DNA from: Adenophora triphylla var. japonica
Taxonomy: Eukaryota > Streptophyta > Magnoliopsida > Asterales > Campanulaceae
Assembly: GCA_022495995.1 (NCBI GenBank)
Contig: JAFEMH010007460.1
Location: forward strand, 1 to 64,000
Direction of reading: 5' to 3'
Length of the DNA: 64,000 nt
Part shown: piece after piece, positions 31,521 to 41,129 of the stretch
Numbering within the stretch: position 1 is the stretch's first letter
Layout of the letters: each line of letters begins with the position of its first letter
Notes under the pieces: model-generated
What the model saw: only the letters and a program-made list of their open reading frames with translations
Databases searched by the model: none
Told to the model about the DNA's origin: nothing
Translations under genes and position numbers: made by a program

Positions 31521-32659
31521 ATTTTAAAGATTCCCGAGATGGGACCATGCAACTGTTGTTTAAGTTTACTGAAAACACATTTTTCTCAGAGTCCTAAATG
31601 GTTGGAAAAGAGCGTGTCTTGTTTTTCGCAACTAACCCTAGAGCTCTAATCAGTAGATCTCGTCACTACGCTTATAAGCCCCTCGTTTCCATTTATAGAT
31701 CATCTTCTCGGGACGGACAATCCCGAGCGAGGTCCTATAAGGCAAGCGAGTTCCACCGACAAATGAAAAAGTGAACTTAAGGCTAGCTGATCACGCAAAC
31801 TTCCAACGTATGTGACGCACGGGCCACGATCGAAGTCAACGTCCTTAAGTTAAGGCGGGGATCGTGCCAAAATTTTGGCATGATCTCCCCTGACTCGCTT
31901 GCGCGAGGGACCTTAGCTTTTAGCGTTGGCCAAGTTGTGGCTGGCACGATGCATACGGCGAGGTTTGGTGACATGGTGTCACATTGAACCTTCGGGTATA
32001 TTTTTCGGCAGAGCTCCGCGTCAAAGTCAAGGCCGAAGAGCTCGAGACTTCGGGTCGGGAACGACCTTCGGTCTCAACCTCTCAAGCTTGACTCGGGCGA
32101 GGCCCGACGTAAAACATACACTTAGGCTTTATGACACGAGCTAAGCCAAAACCAACCGGGTCTTGGACAAAGTGTGACACAAAGAGTGCATGGCTTACAC
32201 GGGCTAGGATGGGATGTTTGGGACGACCCCGTGCGCCCCGAAAGGTGTCCGCGGCACCAATCGGGGTGCAACCGATAAAGGCCATCCCGGGTTAGGGGTT
32301 GTAGTGTGCGGTGTACCGAGGCGGCAAGTGCACGTGAAGTGCGGTGTTCCGAGGCGGCAAGTGCGCGTAGTGTGCGGTCACTAAAATTCTTTTTCTGAGT
32401 AAAACAGAGATTTTTTTTTTCAGAATGTGTCTTAAAGAATTTATGATGCACAGTTCAAAAGACAGCATGAAAATCAAACATGAATGGGGATGCACAAACA
32501 TGGTATGATTTTGAAAAGTTGACAATGTAATGCCTTTGAAAAACAAACCGTTTGAGGTTTAAAGGAACACACACACACGAAAACGAGGAAGGGTAAACGA
32601 AAGTTTGACCGACAGAAGGCTTTTTAGAAAACAACGGTAGTTTTGAAAAAAGTATCATT
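31521..32659 (-). other. Leader of element C with tetraloop hairpin and short repeats
   Basis: Non-coding. Minus reading gives CTCGC-GCAA-GCGAG at 31907-31894, and TGCCAAAATTTTGGCA (31865-31880) is a perfect palindrome. 32300-32390 holds three copies of a repeat with TGCCGCCTCGG(A/T)ACACCGCAC (about 38 bp), the counterpart of 40049-40160 in element B. Confidence 0.7.
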
Positions 32660-32677
32660 TCCCCAGCGGAGTCGCCA
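32660..32677 (-). other. Primer binding site of element C
   Basis: Minus reading TGGCGACTCCGCTGGGGA, 2 nt after the end of the 5' LTR. Confidence 0.88.
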
Positions 32678-32679
32678 AC

Positions 32680-34613
32680 TGAAATTACCCGGATTTTGCG
32701 CGCGGCAAAAGCGGTTGACTTTCGCGGAGGGTTGGTGTCTGAGACCTCGCTTCATGGGAAGGAACAAAATGAGGAGTCGCCACGCGGTTTTTGTATTTTG
32801 AGCCCAAACGTTGAGAAACGGCTATTGTGAAAAGGTGTCGTTTTTATTGGTAGCAAAAACTTAGGAAAAGGCTTTGAAAACGGGAATCATTTTTATTGGC
32901 AGCAAAAACGAGTAAAAAGCTTTTTTGTACCAGAGATTGTTAGGTTCGGAGGTCACGTTACGTTTCGGGTAGAGTATTACGAGATCGCCCGAAACGCCTC
33001 GCATGACGAGTCTTTCTGCCTTTCTCGAAAACGTGTGTGTGTGTGTGTGTTTTGAAATGGGGGCTTGAATGACAAGCTTAATCTTGGTTTGAATGTCAAA
33101 CGTTGATTAGGTGACTTTTGAAAAGACGAGCGTTTGAATGACAAACGTCGGTTTGAGACAGAAATGAACGTTTGCGTGGCAAACGTCGATTTTGAACCGT
33201 GCGAGTCATTGTTAACGATTTTTACGGGAAAAAACGTATTAAATGATTTTGAGTGTCAAATGGCGGCTTTTAAGTTTGAAGATGAGCGTTTGGATGCCAA
33301 ACGTCATTTCGCGCATTTTGAAAGAGAGTTCGAAGGTCGAACTCTGGTTTTGAACCGGGCATTACATTGTTAACGATTTTACGGGAAAAACGTATTAAAT
33401 GATATGCAATCAACGAATCGGGTTGCGACTCGGACTTTGAAAAGTAAATACTATCACAATCCAAACGGATCGGACTTGTAAATGACAGTATTTAAAGCGG
33501 TGTCAACGGAATCAAACGATCCGGATTCGTAAATGACGATCGACGAGGCCAAACGGCTCGGAATTGTAAATGACGATCAACGAGGCCAAACGGCTCGGAA
33601 TTGTAAATGACGATCAACGAGGCCAAACGGCTCGGAATTGTAAATGACATAAAAGTAAACGGAACGGGGTCGGAATGCCGTTTTAACCCGTGATTACTTC
33701 TCTTACGGAAAGAGAAGAGGATCGAGGGGCTAAAACGTATCGGACCCCGTTAGACGGAGGCGTCTACATTTTGATAACGACGTTCGAAACAGTTATAGCG
33801 ACTGGCGCGTAAACCGAGACGGAACGGGAGATTTAGAGAGAGGGAGTTATACCTATGGCTAGGGTCGACTCCTTTGGCTCGGGAGGTGTGTACGGGATAC
33901 GGAAAGTGATTCGAAAGGTTGTTTCGAAGTTGTAGGGTGCGTATTTGATTGAAATACGAAGGTTTCACGCGAATCGAGACAGAACGGGAACTCGGGAGGG
34001 GTGAAACCAGTTTGGACCGTGGGGGGTGGTGATTTTTGGTGTAAAAATCCTCTCTATTTGGCTTTGACAGCCATTTCTATTTATAGGTGAAATTTGCAGT
34101 AGGAGTCCGGACGGACTTGGCCTGAATCCAGGGGGTTTTGTGGTATTTTGGGAATTTGAAGGACTTGCTGGCAATTTCAGAAAATGTGCACAGTGAGTCC
34201 GGCCGGACTTGGCTTGCAAACCAGGGGCATTTTGTCTTTTCCCTTTGAAATTGATTGAAGGGTGACTAGAGGGAGGTGGCATGGCTGCCACGTACCCTCT
34301 GAGTCACCAGCTGAGGTGGAAGATTGTTCCCCGGTCCCGGTTTTGTCCGTTTTTTAAAATAACAGTCCGGGAAATGTCCGAAACGCCCCCGGAAAGTGTC
34401 GGAAAATGCGTTTTTCAGGGAAAGCCATACTTTTACGTGAGATGTCACGTGTTAAGTACGGTTCGACGTCGGGATGCACGGGGCAGTCCCGGGACGTCTC
34501 ATTGGCACGGCAACGGGGAGTTTAACGAGTTCCGGTTAACCTAGAGCGGGCCAGTTAACAGATTTCGGTTAACATTCTGACGGATTTGGACGATCCGGAT
34601 TTGGGTACTTACA
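32680..34613 (-). mobile_element. 5' LTR of element C
   Basis: 1934 bp in minus orientation; pairs with 12523-14538. Three 37-bp units lie at about 33535-33650. A (TG)n run is at 33032-33051. Confidence 0.95.
34078..34209 (-). promoter_or_regulatory. LTR promoter of element C: two family-3 palindromes and TATA box
   Basis: AGTCCGGCCGGACT at 34196-34209 is a perfect 14-bp palindrome; AGTCCGGACGGACT at 34104-34117 has perfect 6-bp arms. On the minus strand TATAAATA follows at 34085-34078, 18 bp after the nearer palindrome. Confidence 0.8.
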
Positions 34614-35367
34614 CCCGTGATAGCAAGGAAGTCCGTCGGAGTCATAGTTGCTTCCCCGAAGCGCAAATGAACGGTGTGGGTAGTATCCCACCACCTCTCC
34701 CTGATCGCCTGAAGAACTTGGGGAGTCCGCCTCATCCCCTGAAGGTTATCAACAAAAGTTAAAAGCCTCATTTGGGCCATTCTATCTCGAACTCCCTCAA
34801 GGTCCTTGATCTTGTCCCACAAAGCTCTCGCCAATTTTGGGCTCCCACGGCAATTCTTCGTTGGCCTATACGACTGCAAAACAGAGGGAAAGCAAAAAGG
34901 GCAACATTAGAAATCATTCCATGTCAGAAAATCAATGAAATAGAAGAAAATTTTTCATTGAGGCATTTCATCGAACGCTTGGCGTGCGTACAAGAAAAGT
35001 TTGCCCAAGGATGCCCTTAATGATCCGAATCAACCTCTCCTACAATTCATGATGTGTAGGAGGCTCATACGCACACAATGCATCAACAATCATCCAACAA
35101 AATGCACAAAATCAGAGCATGCAAGAAGGAACCTAGTTCTAGACAAGAACAAGAAAAGAATGGCCATTGATGGAATTTGAATTCAAGACAAAGTGGGTTC
35201 AAGCTCAATGCAATATAAGAAACAAGAGGTGGGAAAGAAACTCTTACCAAACCTTCCCGAACGGCGGTGGAGATGTGCACGTGCCTATCGAAGGTGAGGT
35301 CATCGCGGGGATAATCCTTCCCTAGTAAATAGCTCCCCAAAGTAGGATTCCTTTGTTCTTGAGCCAT
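34614..35367 (-). pseudogene. 5' part of antisense PMD gene of element 1b (exons 1 and 2)
   Basis: ATG at 35367 (MAQEQRNPTLGSYLLGKDYP). Exon 1 is 35367-35248, 120 nt. Intron 1 runs 35247-34874 (GTAAGAG...TTTTGCAG). Exon 2 runs from 34873 to the element C insertion at 34614, with ERWWDTTHTVHLRFGEATMT followed by PTDFLAITG, the diagnostic PMD block. The frame continues without loss at 12522 once element C is ignored. Clean splice sites and a TATA box upstream suggest it was a working gene before the insertion. It is antisense to the LTR-defined strand of 1b. Function unknown; PMD proteins are linked to transcription and TE silencing in Arabidopsis. Confidence 0.85.
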
Positions 35368-35510
35368 TGATTGTGGAGGGAGAGAGGATTGAGAATTGAT
35401 TGAGAGGAGAATCACCAAGCAATCCACGAAAAATTGCAGAGAAAAACGACCTTGGCTCGAGCTAGGGAGGGAACTTTGAAAAGGATGTTTTCAAATTAAA
35501 AGAGGAGCTG

Positions 35511-35573
35511 CTGTTATATTAGTCCCGACAGTACAAGTCTCGCACGAGATAAGATGTATCGCGCGAGATATAC
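35511..35573 (-). promoter_or_regulatory. Promoter of antisense PMD gene of 1b: two family-1 palindromes and TATA-like box
   Basis: GTATCGCGCGAGATATAC (35556-35573) and GTCTCGCACGAGAT (35537-35550) lie upstream on the minus strand of AATATAACAG (35520-35511), about 17 bp from the nearer palindrome. The ATG is at 35367. The palindromes match the family-1 LTR type. Confidence 0.7.
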
Positions 35574-36304
35574 CTTCTGGAATTTGACAAAATTGTCCCC
35601 GACAATAAGCATCTACGCAATGTCAAAATTCAAAATTTTGACACATTTACCCTTGGAAATGATACACTAGCAAGGAAACGTGGAGAAATCGGCACCGCAA
35701 GTCACGGAACGAGCCAAACGTGACGCCCGCACGATCGCCCGGTACGGCACCAGTCGCCCGAAAACCGAGTGGTCAAAAGATCAACTCGATCCACATGATT
35801 CAGAGCCCAGAAAGGTGAATCATCAAAAGAAAAGCTCGGTCTAACGCCCAGATAGGTGGATCGTCAAATCAAAAAGCCCGGTCCGATGCCCAGACAGGTG
35901 GATCATCAACAGAAAAAGCCCGGTCCAACGCCCAGATAGGTGGATCGTCATCATAAAAGCCCGGTCCAACGCCCAGACAGGTGGATCGTCAAAAGAAAAG
36001 CCCGATTCAACGCCCAAACAGGTGAATCGTCATCCTCAACAACAAAAAGCCCGATTCGGAGCCCAGAAAGGCGAATCGTCACAAAATCGACAGGACTCAA
36101 AGGACCGGACAGGTGAGCCTTTGTTTTCTAACATATTTCCCGCAGGTTCGAAGCCCAGACAGGCGAATCTTCAGACAAACAGGTATATTCAGAATTGGGT
36201 CTTGATTTGATTCCTCAGTATGAATTTATCTTTCAAAACAAAATCTCCTTGATTTTCAAAATAATTTTCAAAATACCTAAAGCAGCCTTTTCGTGTTTTG
36301 GAGT
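35574..36304. repeat. 3' region of 1b with about 39-bp repeat, 8 copies (35820-36110)
   Basis: The unit reads AAAAGCCCGGTCCAACGCCC then AGACAGGTGGATCGTCA, with alternative CGATTCAA. The flanks are non-coding. 36180-36300 matches 26680-26800 of TR-GAG, showing that the two elements are relatives. Confidence 0.85.
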
Positions 36305-36438
36305 CAAACTACGTCATGGTCTGATTCTCCGATAGAGATACGTAGGAAGCCGTGCGGCCCGACCATCCCGATGTTCAGAATGATGTCTTTTCTATCGTCG
36401 ACATGACTTCTTTCATAAGACTTATCGACGAGGGGCTC
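36305..36438 (+). promoter_or_regulatory. 3' end block of 1b: AACTACG motif and polypurine tract
   Basis: CAAACTACGTCATGGTCTGA, then GATACGTAGGAAGCC, then TATCGACGAGGGGCTC directly before the LTR. Confidence 0.75.
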
Positions 36439-37408
36439 TGTAGACACCCCATTCTGAACACATCAGATCATATTTATACAACTCTAAGTCTCGCCTTGAG
36501 TCAAGAAGAGAAATCCACCATTTTGTCATGTTTTGTTAAGTTTTGACTAACCATCGTTAGTTTGGGACTAAACTGCATACGAGATAACGAGGAAATGACA
36601 GAATTGTCCTACAGAAACAATATCTCGCGCGGAATTACGTGTCTCACGCGAGATATCGTCCCTCTGCAGCATGCAGATGACAGTTTCCTCGTCGATTTCA
36701 ACCTCTTTTCGGGATAAAACTTCATCCATCCGGCCAACCAATAGAGTTTGGAGTCTGGAAGCTTCTTGAAGTGTTTGATCTCATCTTCAACACTTCTCCA
36801 ACCCCTATAAATACTTGGTGACTTCCAAGGATCAAAGGACGACAAATTTTCACAACACACACATATTTTGTTGGTTTCTTTCCCTGAAAGGTTCCTACAA
36901 AATCACCCAAAAAATCACCTCAAAGTTTGTTTGTCAACCTTGTTGATAAACAAACATCAAAATCCAAGTCAAGGACTGAGGCGAAGCTCTATCCGTATCA
37001 AGATTCGATTCTAAACTTGAGTCAAAACTCTGCCCAAATCACCTCACGCAAGGTAACCCCCTAAATCCTTTTCTAATTGATTATTAGAGTGGTATAAATC
37101 TATTGAATCTAGGATCGGCCTAGAGCCTCTCCAAATCATGGGGACGGTCTCGAAGCAATCGATCCTACATTCCGTTTAACCCCGTTAAATGGATCTTTAT
37201 TTGTTATATTTGAAATCGTCTTCTCTTCTCTGAAAACCTCTCTTTTCTTTAGCAAGACCGATCTCCGGATTGGGTGGAATGGATGCTCCTTGACCTACCC
37301 ATTCCATAACCTAAGCCCCGAACCCAATCTCTTTCAAAAAAATGGTTTTTTTATGTTTTCCAAACGAATAATATAGGTGGCGACTCGAAATTAATCACAA
37401 CGCTCACA
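36439..37408 (+). mobile_element. 3' LTR of element 1b (family 1)
   Basis: 970 bp, TGTAGACACC...CGCTCACA, clearly related to the TR-GAG LTRs but diverged. Palindromes ATATCTCGCGCGGAATTA (36620-36636) and TGTCTCACGCGAGATAT (36640-36656); TATAAATA at 36806-36813; R-U5 hairpin TGGAATGG/CCATTCCA (37275-37306); internal TGGCGACTC at 37378-37386. It is followed at 37409 by chromovirus gag, so 1b inserted there. Its 5' LTR is left of the window. Confidence 0.9.
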
Positions 37409-38441
37409 GGCTCCACCTAGTTTTAATGGGGATCCAGATCCGTTGAAGGCAGAAAGGTGGCTTGAGGCGATGAATAAAATATTTGCAGCTATGGAGAGTC
37501 TGGATGAAGAAAAGGTGAGATGTGCCATTTTCAAACTTGAAGGACCAGAAGAACATTGGTGGCATATTGTGAAGGATAGTTGGGATTGTGACCACACGCC
37601 TCAGACATGGGAGAATTTCACCCACAAGTTCAGAGATCATTTTATTCCGATGGTTACACGGGACAAGAAGGAGATTGAATTCTTGAGGCTAGAGCAAGGG
37701 ACGATGACAGTGGCCTAGTATTCTGCAAAGTTCACGGAGTTGGCTAGATATTGTCCTCATTTGGTATCGGAGGAGGAGAGAAGAGTCTACCGGTTTGTGA
37801 AAGGGTTGAGATTGGAGTTCAGGAAGCGGCTGTTGACGCACGAATTCACCGACTTTCAGGCGGCAGTGAATAGAGCTTACCGGATTGAAATGATATTGAA
37901 GAGCATCGGGGTAAATCCGAAGGTGATAGTGGAAGTAAACCGAGATTTCAAGGTCAAGGCTCAGGACAGAGTAGAGGACAACCGAGGTCTTCAGCTTCGG
38001 GGTTGGTTAGAGGAGGAAATGTGGCAGCTTCGACAACTCGTCCGGCTTCAAGCCAGTTTGGGATGGTGTGTAGCTTTTGCAAGAAAGTGGAGCATTCTGA
38101 GGATAGGTGTTGGAGCAAGAAAGGAAAGTGCCTTGAGTGTGGAGCAGCGGGTCACTTCAGGAGGAATTATCCTAGGCTACAATGGGGGCAAGCTTTGGGT
38201 AGCGGACAAGGTGGGCAAAGAGGTGGTGTGAAGAGAGACAACGAGAGGACACCGAAGGATAAAGTGCAAGGGTGAGTGTTTGCCTTGGGTCGTGGGGAGG
38301 TAGATCCCAATGCTGTCATTAGAGGTATAGTACCTGTCTCAGGAGTTAAGGCCCGCATTCTTATAGATCCCGGGTCTTCCTCTCATTTTGCATTTACATT
38401 GCATATATTTCCTGAGATTATGCCTTATGTGCTGGAGGTCA
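37409..38441 (+). pseudogene. Chromovirus-like gag and protease start, cut on both sides by insertions
   Basis: The frame opens with PPSFNGDPDPLKAERWLEAM (PF03732 gag), continues to EFLRLEQGTMTVA, then an in-frame TAG (37716-37718), then KFTELARYCPHLVSEEERRV. After a frameshift near 37985 come two zinc knuckles: CSFCKKVEHSEDRC (CX2CX4HX4C) and CLECGAAGHFRRNYP, in which the last Cys is Tyr. A TGA follows at about 38274, then VKARILIDPGSSSHF, the protease active site with DSG changed to DPG. The pattern fits Del/Tekay-type chromoviruses, a different lineage from the Tat elements around it. The 5' end is cut by the 1b LTR and the 3' end by LTR B. The oldest layer here. Confidence 0.85.
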
Positions 38442-39783
38442 TGTAAGTACCCCAATCTGGATCACCCTCTTTTGAGCACACGGGAAACACCGCAGACTCA
38501 CTCAAACGCTGTCTCGAACACTCAAAACCCTCAAAAAACCCTCTAAGGCCCAAAAAACCACCAACCAAATCAAAGGGGGGGGGGCTTTCTGGGACAAAAA
38601 AATATAAAAGGACTTTTTGGGAATTATGCAAAAATTGGAAAAGCATAGAAGGTCCGTACGGACCTCTTTGCATGCTAAAAGGTCCGTACGGACCTCTTTG
38701 CTACCAGACATCATAATTACTTAATCCTCTTAAAGTCCACATTATTCCCTCAAATCTGGGAAAACTAAAACTTTAGTTTTGCACAAAGGTCCGTACGGAC
38801 CTTCTTGCAATTTTTCTTACACTATAAATAGAGGGCTCCCCCTTCCTCATTTCACACTTCTCCCTTTTCTCCTCTAGTCCTAAGCCCTCTGGCTGCCCCT
38901 CTATGTCCTTCCGAGGCAATCCCGGTCCCTTTCGGTTCCTTCCGGGGCCTTCCGAGCTCCCTTGTGGTGCTTCGAAGCCCTTTAGAGCGCTCTCGAGACG
39001 CTCCCGCGTTGCCCCGAGGCACTCTCGAGGTATTCTAAGACCCCTTGTGGTACTCCGAAGCCTTGCCTGGTCTTTCCCAAGGCGTCCCGGCTCTTTCCGA
39101 GTCAAACCGGCAATCCCGACCCACGCCGAACCTCTGCCCGAATCCAGCCAACGATCCCGACGCACGCCGAACCTCTGCCCGAATCCAGCCAACGATCCCT
39201 GCGATCCCAACGCACGCCAAAACTCTGCTCGAGTGCACACCTGACAATCCCGAGGCACGCTGAAGCTCTGTCCGCAGACAACCGGCACATCCCGAAGCAA
39301 TCCCGGTCCGTCCCGAAACACTATTCCATCCTCAAACACTATTCCCCAGCGGAAGACAGACACGAACCAATATTGGTAAGGCTTCCTTCCATTACTATTT
39401 CAATACATTTCAATACGTAGTGTACAATGTAGACATCCGATACAACATGCATTTTTAAAAGCACACACACACACACACAACATTTAAAGAAAGAAGGGGT
39501 ACCGAAAGACTCGTTTTTACGAGGCTACTCGGGTGAGCTCTAATATTCTAATATTCTCTTTCCGAGGAGTAACCTGACCTCCGAACTCAAAATCTCATCA
39601 CACAAAAACAATTTATTTTTAAACTGATGCCTTTTCTCAATGTTTTGGGCTTAATAAAAACGGCATGGCGACTCTACAAAGCAAACACACAGCGAGACAC
39701 CTCCCTGCCAACGCAGCAACGAAAAAGCGAAATGCCAGATGCCGGGGCGCGATTGCGCTGCCTCTCGGATCCGGGTAATTTCA
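38442..39783 (+). mobile_element. 5' LTR of element B (Tat family 2)
   Basis: TGTAAGTACCCCAATCTGG ... CGGGTAATTTCA, 1342 bp, followed after 2 nt by a PBS. Contains three palindromes, TATAAATA, the R-U5 hairpin CTCGG/CCGAG (39528-39566) with GTAACCTGACCTCCGAAC (39569-39586), and TGGCGACTC (39666-39674). The flanking 5 bp on the left are GGTCA; no matching right flank is in the window. Confidence 0.9.
38650..38830 (+). promoter_or_regulatory. LTR promoter of element B: three perfect palindromes and TATA box
   Basis: AGGTCCGTACGGACCT at 38650-38665 and again at 38680-38695, then AAGGTCCGTACGGACCTT at 38786-38803, all perfect. TATAAATA follows at 38823-38830, 19 bp after the last one. Confidence 0.85.
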
Positions 39784-39785
39784 TT

Positions 39786-39803
39786 TGGTGACTCCGCTGG
39801 GAA
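39786..39803 (+). other. Primer binding site of element B
   Basis: TGGTGACTCCGCTGGGAA, two or three changes from the 18-mer of the other elements. Confidence 0.8.
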
Positions 39804-41129
39804 ATATTTTGTTTTTTTTTAAAAAAAAAACTTTTAAACAAAACAAAAGATTTTTTTAAAAAACAATAATGAGGGTCAAACTTTCATTTTACCCCTTTCT
39901 CTAAACTGTTGTGTGTGTGCATGTGCTTTACTTTTTATTTTACAAAAAAAAAATAAAAAAACAAAAAAATGTATCAATATACATCTGTGTACATACATTT
40001 AAAATTCTTCAAAAAACATCTGTTTTACTCAGAAAAAAATTTTAGAGACTGCACACTACTTGCACTGCTGCCTCGGTACACCGCACGCTACTCGTAGTGC
40101 TGCCTCGGTACACCGCACGCAACGTGCATTGCTGCCTCGGATACACTGCACACTACAACCCTCAACCCGGGGTGGTCTCAGTTTCAGTCCGTTTGGTCTT
40201 CCTAGGCCACTTGAATGCACACGGGATCATTCCAAACATCCCATCCTAGCCAAGTGTCAGCCCTGCACGCTTGAGTCACACTCTGTCAAGACTCGGTTGG
40301 TTTTTACCCAGTCCGTGTCATACAGCCTGGATACATATCCCAAGCCAGCCATTTTCTGAGTCGAAGCTCGGAACTTAAGATCCCTCGCGCAAGCAAAGCG
40401 ATGAAAGGTCATGCTAAAATCTTGACCCGATCTTGATTTCCGAAGCTACACCCAGACGATGTTCTGTCCCAGATATACATCCATGCCCATATGACACCAC
40501 GTCATCAAGCCTTTAATACGTCAGCCATGACGATATGACCCAGTCAATGCCTAACGTCACAGATCCCTTGCGCAAGCAAGGTAAAGAGAGGTCATGCCGA
40601 ACTCTCGACCAGATCTTGACTCAGGGGCCGGCTCAGCTCACTATTCATATGGCTAACGCATTAAAACGTACATGACAGGCTTGGTCCTTAGGTTCAATTT
40701 TTCTTTTAGGCCGGTGGAAACCGCTTGCCCTATAGGACTCTCGCCCGGGGCTGTCCACCCGGGATGTCGAAATACAGGTGCAAAACGAGGGACTTATAGC
40801 CGCATAGACGGTCTCCACTGACCCAGGATCTAGCATAGTTGCGAAAAAGAAGAGTGATCTTTTCCAACCTACCTAGGATTCTGAGAAAACACTATTTTAA
40901 GTAAATTAAAACAACAAAAAAAAATAAATAATAAAAGCGGAAACTGCATGTCACGTGAGCTTTCCCCCCTTTTATCCAAAAGTCCTTCCCATGTCTAAAC
41001 CTTACCCGTCACCCCCCTCCAGCGAACCGAGAGTGGTTGAAAATACACGGGAGCCGCCTTTTCATTATCGAGGTTGCAAGGTCCTACAGCCCTTCCAGTT
41101 GAGCGGTCCGCACCGTCCGCTACTCCCCC
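39804..41129 (+). other. Leader of element B with short repeats and GCAA tetraloop hairpin
   Basis: 40049-40160 has three copies of a repeat with TGCCTCGGTACACCGCACGC. CCTTGC-GCAA-GCAAGG is at 40566-40581, and a decayed relative CTCGC-GCAA-GC is at 40384-40394. Both are followed by GGTCATGC and TCTTGAC-type sequence, so the leader holds an internal duplication of about 180 bp. No coding frame. Confidence 0.7.

Larger units (their letters stand above)
12523..34613 (-). mobile_element. Complete element C, Tat family 3, TSD CCCGT, host of the nested TR-GAG element
   Basis: Both ends are LTRs (TGAAATTACCC...GGGTACTTACA in plus reading). They are flanked by CCCGT at 12518-12522 and 34614-34618. 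It inserted into exon 2 of the antisense PMD gene of 1b, and the PMD frame reads straight across the target site. Minus-strand order is LTR, PBS, leader, 58-bp array, decayed gag, PR/G-patch frame, three tandem arrays, 3' block, LTR. No RT, RNase H or integrase and no antisense genes were found, so it is an internally deleted, non-autonomous copy. Without the 7.5-kb nested element it is about 14.6 kb. Confidence 0.93.

Noticed and set aside
30379..31552. Minus-strand frames of 117-257 aa
   Set aside because: Translations of the 58-bp leader array, mutually overlapping in different frames.
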